From: Novosphingobium colocasiae
GTDB lineage: Bacteria > Pseudomonadota > Alphaproteobacteria > Sphingomonadales > Sphingomonadaceae
Assembly: GCF_014652555.1 (NCBI RefSeq)
Contig: NZ_BMZA01000003.1
Coordinates: forward strand, 1 to 64,000
Direction: 5' to 3'
Length of the DNA: 64,000 nucleotides
Both the position numbers and the translations under genes were made by a program. The notes under the pieces were generated by a model, which did no database searches, had not been told where the DNA came from, and saw only the letters and a program-made list of their open reading frames with translations. Shown one piece after another: positions 19,101 through 25,695 of the stretch (the first letter of the stretch is position 1; each line of letters opens with the position of its first letter).

Positions 19101-19353
19101 CAACTGGCTGCGGCTGGAAACCGAAGGCGGCTGGCGCGAGATTCTGTCGGGCGGTGTCGGCAAGACCACCGCGCGCTTCAAGGACGGCACGGCATTCACC
19201 CTGGAAGGCGAAGACCCGGACGGCGGCTGGTACGCGCGCCTGCGCCTGTTCGGCGGCATGTCCGGCCTGACGCTGGGCGGCGAACTAGGAGCCGAGCAGC
19301 GCTTCGACAAGGTCAACATGTCGCTGCGCGGGACGATGCGGGTCGGGTTCTGA
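16132..19353 (+). CDS. Autotransporter (type Va secretion) adhesin-like protein
   Basis: A 1073-aa protein with a signal peptide, a repetitive beta-helix passenger and a C-terminal beta-barrel in roughly the last 280 residues ending in RVGF. The passenger has many NSGTI-type turns and GSGNDTVDLADG/FGGGNNTLTLSG repeats. Two Asp-rich loops (DTDNDGDLD at 119-127 and DVDGDGIED at 286-294) resemble calcium-binding sites. It follows the receptor gene by 89 bases in the same direction, so it may belong to the surface-signalling regulon. No protease motif was recognised in the passenger, which suggests adhesion or a structural surface role. Confidence 0.9.
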   Translation: MRLTLLATTAVIAIAATAPFDHAMAETISTKKTAPIQTSTIKAGTPDAIDIAAAGSVELTGGTAVTMDSNNAVSNAGKILVNPASNANGGAGIVANAGTTGDIVNSGTITIDEPYVATDTDNDGDLDGPYALGSGRYGIRTLGDHTGKISNSGTISVEGNDSAGIALGGTLTGNFTHDGKTTVVGDRAVGVDARQINGNVRLAGTVTAQGKDAIGARFAGDVNGAMVVQGSIGSTGYRNTTAPADASKLDADDLLQGGSALIIEGNVSGGIVLAVPPKNTSTTNPDVDGDGIEDAKEGSARVVTYGAAPAMVIGATDHAIAIGPVAGTASGFGLQIDGSIEGNGVYAGIDGNGLVIGGRGGAVTVANGIGVSGLVAASSNGGDATGLRLGSGASTPELRNSGTIGAVTTSVAGAEARALVIDAGASLPTIRNSGTIKAVAGENGSATAIVDRSGTVSLIENSGAISATGAKADSGRNIAIDLSTNSAGVIVRQTVVGSGFAAPTIVGDIRLGSGNDTVDLADGVLNGAIAFGGGNNTLTLSGDAGQAGNVTFGAGNDAMSLAGTSVYIGAVDFGGGIDSLTLSGTSIFQGSLANSAGLAVAVNGGTLDVRKPTAIASLAVGSGGVLVVTLDKTAGQGTAYTVAGTASFAQGSKLKLRLADIDTAVGNYTVLSAGTLQGAGNLTTDSTLVPFLFKATLATNAPANTIVVNVARRAASELGLNRSQTAAYDGVFAAIGKDSAVEGVFLNITESKTFRQAVASMLPDHAGGAFEGVSQGVRSLTRQMLDPRGPIAYSGNLSVYTTANVWGTDKKEGDSAAYNLTGYAMSLIGEYQTGVGAFSVSGAYLWNRYTQNGLSTNRSDSFEVAAGWRGTWDTISAFARASIGKADFRNKRRFQGDNAGTAVDKTIQGKWNGTFTSLAGGISAEGGTVHFFYRPAVTVDYVRLKEDGYKDSGGGDALDLTVDGRRSSELGVNGGLTLGVDFYGTAKHDDNWLRLETEGGWREILSGGVGKTTARFKDGTAFTLEGEDPDGGWYARLRLFGGMSGLTLGGELGAEQRFDKVNMSLRGTMRVGF

Positions 19354-19379
19354 GCCCGAATTTGCGCTATCTCACGGCT

Positions 19380-19471
19380 CGTCATTGCGAATCCGCGAAG
19401 CGGGTAAAGCAATCCAAGGCGGCGTAAACCGCCCTGGATTGCCGCGCGACCTGCGGTCGCTCGCAAAGACG
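19380..19471. repeat. Degenerate dispersed inverted repeat (CGTCATTGCGA type)
   Basis: The element begins CGTCATTGCGA and ends TCGCAAAGACG. The inner arms are GCAATCCAAGGCGG and CCGCCCTGGATTGC around a 6-base loop. This is a widespread style of bacterial intergenic palindrome, with the outer arms partly decayed. It fills most of the gap between the convergent autotransporter and GntR genes and could act as a bidirectional end-of-transcript hairpin. Confidence 0.75.
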
Positions 19472-19513
19472 GAGCAGAGAAAGTCCTGATGATGCGGGAA
19501 TTATCCGCGCCGC

Positions 19514-20173
19514 TCAGGCCGAAGCCGAAGCGGCGCTTTCGGCGCAGAGTTCCTCGAAGCTGCGTTCGACGCGGGTGACGTGGTGCAGCATCGCCGCGTG
19601 CGCGGCGTGGGCATCGGCCTGGAGGATGGCGCGGACGACCGCGTCGTGTTCGGAATGGGACTTGGGCAGGCGGCCTTCGACGCGGAACTGGGCGCGGCGG
19701 AACGGCGATAGCCGCCGTCGCGTCGCCGCTGCCCAGTCGGCCAGCACCACGTTGTGCGCGCCGGCATAGATCAGGGTGTGCAGTGCCTGGTTGGCATCGG
19801 TGAATCCCGCAACGTCGTTGGCGGCGGCCATTTCGCCCATGGTTTCGTGCAGGTCCTGCAACCGCCGCCGCTCGGTCGGGGCCATCGACAGTGCCGCCAG
19901 CCGGGCGCAGGTCGCCTCCAGTTCGGCCATGGCGACGAACAGTTCTTCCAACTGCGCCGGCGTTACCTGCGTGACGATGGCCCCGCGGCGCGGGCGCACC
20001 TCGATCAGCCCCGTCGTCGCCAATTGGCGCAAGGCTTCGCGAACCGGCGTGCGCGAGACGGCATAGCGCTGCGCCAGTTGCTGCTCGTCGAGTCGGGCAC
20101 CCGGCGGGAACACCCCTTCGATAATCGCCCGGGCCAGATCGTCGGCAAGCTTGTCGGCCGCAGTTCCGCTCAA
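19514..20173 (-). CDS. GntR-family (FCD/FadR subgroup) transcriptional regulator
   Basis: A 219-aa regulator. The N-terminal winged helix-turn-helix spans about residues 8-72 (LDEQQLAQRYAVSRTPVREA). The C-terminal all-helical FCD effector domain carries the expected Asp/His metal or ligand positions (FTDANQALHTLIY ... SHSEHDAVVRAI ... MLHHV). It is divergent from the biuret/allophanate operon and probably controls it, responding to a pathway intermediate. The TTG at 20173 is the likely start, with GGAG about 9 bases upstream. Three TTGCATACAA-like sites lie in the shared promoter region. Confidence 0.92.
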   Translation of the reverse strand: MSGTAADKLADDLARAIIEGVFPPGARLDEQQLAQRYAVSRTPVREALRQLATTGLIEVRPRRGAIVTQVTPAQLEELFVAMAELEATCARLAALSMAPTERRRLQDLHETMGEMAAANDVAGFTDANQALHTLIYAGAHNVVLADWAAATRRRLSPFRRAQFRVEGRLPKSHSEHDAVVRAILQADAHAAHAAMLHHVTRVERSFEELCAESAASASA

Positions 20174-20234
20174 ACCGTAAATCTCCGTCGTTTTACAACA
20201 CTTAACCCGCCAGGCCGCGAAGGGCTGCGGTATC

Positions 20235-20316
20235 TTGCATACAAAAATGACGGATGATGGACAATCGGCATTGCCGAATCGTGAATTGCATGCAAGATTT
20301 CACTTAACGCATACAA
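20235..20316. promoter_or_regulatory. Three GntR/FCD operator-like sites between the regulator and the biuret operon
   Basis: TTGCATACAA (20235-20244), the perfect palindrome TTGCATGCAA (20286-20295) and GCATACAA (20309-20316) share one core. The centres are about 51 and 21 bases apart, close to whole turns of the helix. FCD-group GntR proteins commonly bind such TTGTATNCAA palindromes. The sites lie in the 222-base divergent intergenic region, so autoregulation and operon control are both plausible. Confidence 0.6.
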
Positions 20317-20395
20317 TTGGTGAACCGCAGGGTGGTGTAAAAGCGGATAGCCGGGGGGATGTCTGGGCGCTGTTCTTTTCAGGGAGCGACCGGAT

Positions 20396-21307
20396 ATGCG
20401 CAATTTCAGCGAGAGTTGGACTGTCGACAAGAGGCTGGCCAGGGGGATGGCCGCCGTTCTGACACTGTTCGGGGTATCGGCGGGGGCTACGTCAGCCTGT
20501 GCCGAAGGGTATGAACTCCACGGTTTCGGCGATGTTTCGGTCAAGAATGACTATGTGACGCCGCGCGGCCTTGTCGTCACCTCGGACGGGGCGACCGTGC
20601 AGGTGCTAAACGGACTGGTGCTGGTGACGCCTGCCGGCGTCACCTTCAACGCCGGCACCTGGACCGATCTCAACCCCGGATATGGCGACGGCAATACCAA
20701 TACCGTCAACGAATTCGATTTCTTCGTCGGGGCCAACGTCAACATCACGCCCAAACTCGAAGCGGGCGTTTCCTACGTCCAGTTCATCAGCGGCCAGAAC
20801 GCGTTCTTCGATGAACGCAATATCGAATTCACCCTGAAGTATCACGATGGCAAAAAAGGCGCGGCCTTCACCGTCAATCCTTATGCCAAGCTGTTCTGGG
20901 CTTTCGACAGCAAGTCCTCGACCGTGCTGCTCGGCAAGGAAGGCGGGACGTTCGATGTCGAACTGGGGGCCGTCCCGGCCTATACCACATCCGGCGTGAC
21001 GATTTCGATGCCGAGCTGGATCACCGTCGGCCCCAAATCGTACTGGGGTGACAAGGATAACACCCTGATCGCGCTGGGACTGGTGCCCAAGCAGAAGGGC
21101 AGCAACTTCGGCGTCGCCACGACCGGGCTCAAGGTCAGCACGTCGCTGTCGTTCATCAAGGGCGGTGCGGGGGCCTCGGTCTACGTCCAGGGCCAATACT
21201 ATCACCTGATCAACGACAATCTGGTGGCGTCCAAGGCCTTCCTCAACGGAGGGGATCATAACCGCGACCACTTCGTGATCGGCACCGGCCTCAGCTTCGG
21301 CTTTTGA
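20396..21307 (+). CDS. Putative outer-membrane beta-barrel protein of the biuret operon
   Basis: A 303-aa exported protein with a long N-terminal signal region ending near SAGATSACAEG. It then has alternating hydrophobic/aromatic strands typical of outer-membrane barrels and a terminal GTGLSFGF signature. No named family was recognised with confidence. It is the first gene downstream of the operator sites and 106 bases before biuret hydrolase, so a channel for uptake of the operon's substrate is plausible. The start is the ATG at 20396. Confidence 0.72.
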   Translation: MRNFSESWTVDKRLARGMAAVLTLFGVSAGATSACAEGYELHGFGDVSVKNDYVTPRGLVVTSDGATVQVLNGLVLVTPAGVTFNAGTWTDLNPGYGDGNTNTVNEFDFFVGANVNITPKLEAGVSYVQFISGQNAFFDERNIEFTLKYHDGKKGAAFTVNPYAKLFWAFDSKSSTVLLGKEGGTFDVELGAVPAYTTSGVTISMPSWITVGPKSYWGDKDNTLIALGLVPKQKGSNFGVATTGLKVSTSLSFIKGGAGASVYVQGQYYHLINDNLVASKAFLNGGDHNRDHFVIGTGLSFGF

Positions 21308-21413
21308 GCGCCGGACATCGGGGCGCGGGGTTCCCGCACTTATCCGCGCCCCGGTGCCGAACCCAGACCAAGGCACGTCAAGCGACAGACCGGCAGACCG
21401 GAAGGAGCCCGCG

Positions 21414-22100
21414 ATGGTTCAGATTCCCGCCCAACCGTATGATTTCGTGTTCGATCCCGCCAAGGCCGCGCTGCTGATCATCGACATGCAGCGCGATTTC
21501 GTGGAGCCCGGCGGCTTCGGGGCGATGCTCGGCAACGATGTCGGGCAACTGCGCGGCGCGATCGCGCCGCTGGTGGCGCTGCTGGCCGCCGCAAGGCAGG
21601 CCGGGCTGTTCGTGATGCATACCCGCGAAGGCCACAAGCCGGACCTGTCCGACCTGCACGAGAGCAAGCGGTTGCGCGGCAAGGGGACGACGACGATCGG
21701 CGACAGCGGGCCGATGGGGCGTATCCTGATTGCCGGCGAGCCGGGGCACGACATCATCCCCGAGCTTTACCCGATCGCCGGCGAACCGGTGATCGACAAG
21801 CCGGGCAAGGGTGCCTTCTATGACACCGAACTGGCTGACATCGTAGCGCAGCGCAGGCTGACGCAGCTTATCGTCTGCGGCGTCACCACCGAGGTCTGCG
21901 TCCACACGACGGTACGTGAGGCCAATGATCGCGGCATCGATTGCCTGGTGCTGGCGGACTGCACCGCCAGCTATTTTCCCGAATTTCACGAAGCCGCCCT
22001 GCGCATGATCGTGGCGCAAGGCGGCATCTTTGGCTGGGTCACAGACTCGGCGAGCGTCATTTCCGCGCTCACCGCACCGGCGGAACCGGCAGCAGGCTGA
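21414..22100 (+). CDS. biuH: Isochorismatase-family amidohydrolase, likely biuret hydrolase
   Basis: Cysteine hydrolase of 228 aa. The triad is D24 (LIIDMQRDF), K129 (VIDKPGKGAF) and C162 (GVTTEVCVHTT), with the cis-peptide valine region before it. Biuret hydrolase converts biuret to allophanate plus ammonia. The assignment rests on the triad plus co-location with AtzE/AtzG/AtzH/AtzF homologues. Ureidoacrylate amidohydrolase or another ureido-amidase of the same fold remains possible. The ATG at 21414 follows GAAGGAG; upstream in-frame codons lack a ribosome site. Confidence 0.82.
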   Translation: MVQIPAQPYDFVFDPAKAALLIIDMQRDFVEPGGFGAMLGNDVGQLRGAIAPLVALLAAARQAGLFVMHTREGHKPDLSDLHESKRLRGKGTTTIGDSGPMGRILIAGEPGHDIIPELYPIAGEPVIDKPGKGAFYDTELADIVAQRRLTQLIVCGVTTEVCVHTTVREANDRGIDCLVLADCTASYFPEFHEAALRMIVAQGGIFGWVTDSASVISALTAPAEPAAG

Positions 22101-22118
22101 CGAAAGGGGGCAGTACCC

Positions 22119-23732
22119 ATGACGACGACGACCGCAAAGCCGGCAAGTCCGGCCAGTTCGCTTCCCTGGTGGACACCCGGAGACTGGAACGCCTTCTTCG
22201 GGTTCGGGACCAATATCCTCGTCAACGTGCTCGTGCTGACGGGCCTGTTGCGGTTCGTGCTCAAGATGCCGGACGAGATCGTGTTCGGCCGCATCCTGCC
22301 GGCCGTCGGCCTGATGATGTTCCTTTCAACCTGCTACTACGCCTGGCTTGCCCGCAAGCTGGCGATCCAGACCGGGCGGGCCGACGTCTGCGCGCTGCCA
22401 TCGGGGATCAGCGTGCCGCACATGTTCGTGGTCGTGTTCGTCGTCATGCTGCCGATCCTGCTCGATAGCGGCGATCCGGTCGCGGCGTGGGGTGCGGGGC
22501 TGACCTGGGTGTTCGTGCAAAGCTTCGTGCTGATGATCGGCGGTTTCGCTGCGCCTTATATCCGCAAGATCACCCCGCGTGCGGCGCTGCTGGGGTCGCT
22601 CGCCGGGATCAGCCTGACCTTCATCGCGCTCAGCCCCGGCGCGCAACTGTTCATGACGCCGGTCATCGGCGTGGTCTGTCTGGCGGTGATTCTTGCCAGT
22701 TGGCTGGGCAACTATCGCTATCCCGGCGGCATTCCCGGCGGCCTGATGGCGATCATCGTCGGCTCCGGCATCGCCTGGGGCGGGCATCTGCTGGGCTTCG
22801 ACATCGGCGGCATCGGCCCCGAAAAGGTCGTCGGTGCGCTGGCCGATTTCGGCTTCCACGTGCCCTTGCCGGCCTTCGATCATGTTCTGGGCGGCTTTCA
22901 CTACATCGGCGTGATCCTCGTCACCGCGATCCCCTTCGGCATCTATGACCTGGTCGAAGCGATGGACAACGTCGAGAGCGCGGAGGCGGCCGGCGACCAT
23001 TTCCCGACTACCCGCGTGCTGACGGCGGATGGCGTGGTCAGCCTGATCGGCTGCCTGATGGGCAATCCGTTCATCAACGCGGTCTACATCGGCCATCCCG
23101 GCTGGAAGGCGATGGGCGGCCGCACCGGCTATTCGGCCGCCACCGGCGTGCTGATGTTGCTGCTCACCTGGTTCGGCGTCGTGGCGCTGATGATGGCGAT
23201 CATTCCCGCCGTCGCCCTGCTGCCGATCCTGCTCTACATCGGCATGCTTATCGGCGCGCAGGCTTTTCAGGAAAGCCCGCACAAGCACGCCCCGGCGGTG
23301 GTCCTGGCGGTGGTCCCGACGATCGCCGCCTGGGGCACGACGCAGATCAACAACGCGCTGGGTGCGGCGGGAACCGATGCCGGCAAGGTCGGGATGGACG
23401 CGCTGGCCAACAATGGGGTCCTCTACGAAGGGCTGCATATTCTGGGCAGCGGCGCGACGCTGGCGGGGATCATTCTGGGCTCGATCGCGGTGATGATCAT
23501 CGACAACAAGCTGATGAAGGCCGCCGCCTTCGCGCTGGCCGGCGCAGTGCTGACCTTCTTCGGCCTGATCCATGCCGAAGCGATCGGGGTGATGAAGACC
23601 CCGTCGGTCGCCGCCGCCTATTTCGTGGTCGCCGTGTTCCTGGCGATCCTGTCGCGCAAGGAACAGATCCTCGCGGAAATCAGCGAGGTGGTGCATCATC
23701 ACGACGATCCGGCGAGCCAGCCGGCGGAGTAG
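22119..23732 (+). CDS. NCS2/AzgA-like permease (xanthine-uracil superfamily)
   Basis: A 537-aa polytopic inner-membrane transporter with about 12-14 hydrophobic helices. The conserved central segment runs FGIYDLVEAMDNVESAEAAG, followed by GCLMGNPFINAVYIGHPGWK. Both are typical of the nucleobase-cation-symporter-2 superfamily. Sitting between biuret hydrolase and the AtzG/AtzE genes, it probably imports the ureido or ring compound degraded by the operon. It has a His-rich cytoplasmic tail (VVHHHDD). The exact substrate is inferred from context only. Confidence 0.85.
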   Translation: MTTTTAKPASPASSLPWWTPGDWNAFFGFGTNILVNVLVLTGLLRFVLKMPDEIVFGRILPAVGLMMFLSTCYYAWLARKLAIQTGRADVCALPSGISVPHMFVVVFVVMLPILLDSGDPVAAWGAGLTWVFVQSFVLMIGGFAAPYIRKITPRAALLGSLAGISLTFIALSPGAQLFMTPVIGVVCLAVILASWLGNYRYPGGIPGGLMAIIVGSGIAWGGHLLGFDIGGIGPEKVVGALADFGFHVPLPAFDHVLGGFHYIGVILVTAIPFGIYDLVEAMDNVESAEAAGDHFPTTRVLTADGVVSLIGCLMGNPFINAVYIGHPGWKAMGGRTGYSAATGVLMLLLTWFGVVALMMAIIPAVALLPILLYIGMLIGAQAFQESPHKHAPAVVLAVVPTIAAWGTTQINNALGAAGTDAGKVGMDALANNGVLYEGLHILGSGATLAGIILGSIAVMIIDNKLMKAAAFALAGAVLTFFGLIHAEAIGVMKTPSVAAAYFVVAVFLAILSRKEQILAEISEVVHHHDDPASQPAE

Positions 23733-23739
23733 CCACGCG

Positions 23740-23916
23740 ATGCGGATTAGCGAAGAACTGGTGCGGCATCTCGCCGGGCATAGCGGGCTGGAGATCGCGC
23801 CCGAACATATGCCCGGCGTGATCCGCAATCTCGAAGTACTGGAGGGGCAGATCCTGCTGCTGTTCGCGAAACCGATTGACCCGCCGATCGAACCCGCCCC
23901 GGTCTATCGCCTGTGA
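23740..23916 (+). CDS. atzG: AtzG-like small subunit (DUF4089)
   Basis: A 58-aa protein starting MRISEELVRHLAGHSGLEIA and ending with the Pro-rich tail DPPIEPAPVYRL. Length, helical N-terminus and the EPAPVYR ending match DUF4089 proteins such as AtzG, the GatC-like partner needed for stable AtzE. The ATG at 23740 lies 7 bases after the permease stop, and the TGA overlaps the ATG of the amidase gene (TGATG, 23914-23918). Stoichiometric co-translation with AtzE is expected. Confidence 0.82.
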   Translation: MRISEELVRHLAGHSGLEIAPEHMPGVIRNLEVLEGQILLLFAKPIDPPIEPAPVYRL

Positions 23917-25313
23917 TGACCACCTGCGAGACGCAAGCCCGTTCGGCGGCCACCATCGCCGCAGCGGTCAGGGAGGGCAGGCTTTCGGCCGTCGCGCTGG
24001 TTGAAAGCCTGCTGACCCGGATCGACGAGCGCAACGGCGCGCTTAATTGTTATACCGAAGTCCTGTCCGAGCGCGCCCGGCGCGAGGCGGCACGGGTGGA
24101 TGCGATGGTCCGCGCCGGCCACGATCCGGGGCCGCTGGCAGGCGTGCCGTTCGGGGTGAAGGACAACTATGACGTGGCCGGGCGGGTGACGCTGGCGGGG
24201 TCGATCGTTAACCGCAGCCTGCCCCCCGCCGCTGCCGATGCGCTGCTGGTGCGGCGGCTGAGCGCGGCGGGGGCGGTGCTGGTCGGCACGCACAACATGG
24301 ATGAACTCGCCTATGGCTTCACCACCGAAAACGCCCACTACGGCGCCACCCGCAACCCGCTCGACCCGGCCCGCAGCGCCGGAGGGTCGTCGGGCGGATC
24401 GGCGGCGGCGGTAGCTGCGGGGCTGGCGCAGTTCGCGCTGGGCACCGATACCAACGGCTCGATCCGGGTGCCGTCCTCTTTCTGCGGGCTGTTCGGGCTG
24501 AAGCCCACATTCGGCCGGCTGCCGCGCACCGGGACGTTCCCGTTTGTCCACGATCTCGATCACCTGGGCCCGTTCGCCCGCAGCGTCGGCGATCTGGCGC
24601 TGGTCTACGATGCGGTGCAGGGCCACGATCCGGGCGATCACGCTTGCGCCGAACGGCCTGCGGAGGCGGTTTCAACGCTGCTGGACCAGCCGCTCGGCGA
24701 TCTTGCGGTCGGCGTGCTGGGCGGTTGGTTCGATGAACTGGCGGACGATCAGGGCCGTGCTGCCGTGGCCCGCGTGGCAGATGTGCTGGGGGCGAGAGAC
24801 ACCGTGGTGCTGCCGGGGACCGATCGGGCCCGCGCGGCCGCGTTCGTGCTGACCTGCGCTTCGGGCGCGAACCTGCACATCGAAAACCTGAAGCGAGCGG
24901 CCGGCGATTTTGACCCGGCAACCCGGGATCGCCTGCTGGCCGGCGCGCTGATCCCGGCCAATGCCGTGCTGCAGGCGCAGCGGGTGCGCATGCTCTACCG
25001 CGACGAAGTGCTGGCGGCGCTGGCCCGCACGCCGCTGCTGCTCGCCCCCGCTACCCCGTGCAGCGCGCCGCTGCTGGGCCAGCCGACGATCACCGTCGCC
25101 GGGCAGGCGCTGCCCACCCGCCCCAACATCGGCCTGCTGACCCAGCCGCTCAGCTTCGTCGGGGTGCCGATCGTCTCGTTCCCGGTCGTCAGCGACGGCA
25201 TGCCGATCGGGGTGCAACTGATCGCCGCGCCGTGGCGCGAGGATATCGTCCTGCGCGCGGCGGCGTTGCTTGAACGCGCCGGGCTGGCGGGCCGCATGGA
25301 GGTGGGAGGATGA
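23916..25313 (+). CDS. atzE: Amidase-signature hydrolase, AtzE-like (1-carboxybiuret hydrolase)
   Basis: A 465-aa amidase-signature enzyme with a complete Ser-Ser-Lys triad: K82 (FGVKDNYD), S158 (AGGSSGGS) and the nucleophile S182 (DTNGSIRVP). In s-triazine catabolism AtzE, together with AtzG, deaminates 1-carboxybiuret to 1,3-dicarboxyurea. The adjacency to AtzG- and AtzH-like genes makes that the most likely role. A GatA-like or other amidase activity cannot be excluded from sequence alone. The start is the ATG at 23916, overlapping the atzG stop; the stop overlaps the next gene (ATGA). Confidence 0.88.
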   Translation: MTTCETQARSAATIAAAVREGRLSAVALVESLLTRIDERNGALNCYTEVLSERARREAARVDAMVRAGHDPGPLAGVPFGVKDNYDVAGRVTLAGSIVNRSLPPAAADALLVRRLSAAGAVLVGTHNMDELAYGFTTENAHYGATRNPLDPARSAGGSSGGSAAAVAAGLAQFALGTDTNGSIRVPSSFCGLFGLKPTFGRLPRTGTFPFVHDLDHLGPFARSVGDLALVYDAVQGHDPGDHACAERPAEAVSTLLDQPLGDLAVGVLGGWFDELADDQGRAAVARVADVLGARDTVVLPGTDRARAAAFVLTCASGANLHIENLKRAAGDFDPATRDRLLAGALIPANAVLQAQRVRMLYRDEVLAALARTPLLLAPATPCSAPLLGQPTITVAGQALPTRPNIGLLTQPLSFVGVPIVSFPVVSDGMPIGVQLIAAPWREDIVLRAAALLERAGLAGRMEVGG

Positions 25314-25693
25314 AGATCAACGATCCGGGAACCGTGGCGGAAGTGACCGCCGCGTTCGAGCTATACGAACAGGCGCTGATGGCGAACGAGATCGATGTGC
25401 TCGACGGGCTGTTCTGGCAATCGGAGCTGACTGTGCGGATCGGTCCGGGCCAGAATCTCTACGGCATCGATGCGATCCGCGCCTTCCGCGTCAATCGCCC
25501 CGGCGGCTCGCCTGCGCGCGATCTGCTGGCAGTGCGGGTGACCACTTTCGGTGACGATTTTGCCACTGTGAATGCCGAGTTCCAGCGTGCCGGCGCGCCC
25601 CGGCCGGGGCGTCAAAGCCAGACCTGGGCGCGGATGGCGGACGGCTGGCGCATCGTCAGCGCGCATATTTCCATGCTGGGAGAAGGCCACTGA
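25310..25693 (+). CDS. atzH: AtzH-like protein (DUF3225), probable 1,3-dicarboxyurea decarboxylating hydrolase
   Basis: A 127-aa SnoaL/NTF2-fold protein of the DUF3225 family. Y19 and R43 are spaced like the catalytic Tyr/Arg pair reported for AtzH (recalled as Tyr22 and Arg46). AtzH converts 1,3-dicarboxyurea to allophanate, so the AtzE product does not become a dead end. It overlaps atzE by four bases and lies two bases before the allophanate hydrolase gene, in the expected order E-H-F. The family match is by pattern; no alignment was run. Confidence 0.85.
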   Translation: MKINDPGTVAEVTAAFELYEQALMANEIDVLDGLFWQSELTVRIGPGQNLYGIDAIRAFRVNRPGGSPARDLLAVRVTTFGDDFATVNAEFQRAGAPRPGRQSQTWARMADGWRIVSAHISMLGEGH

Positions 25694-25695
25694 CC

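Noticed and set aside
19380..19471. Possible small RNA or CRISPR-like repeat
   Set aside because: A single imperfect palindrome with decayed outer arms fits a dispersed repeat; there are no spacers and no promoter signal.
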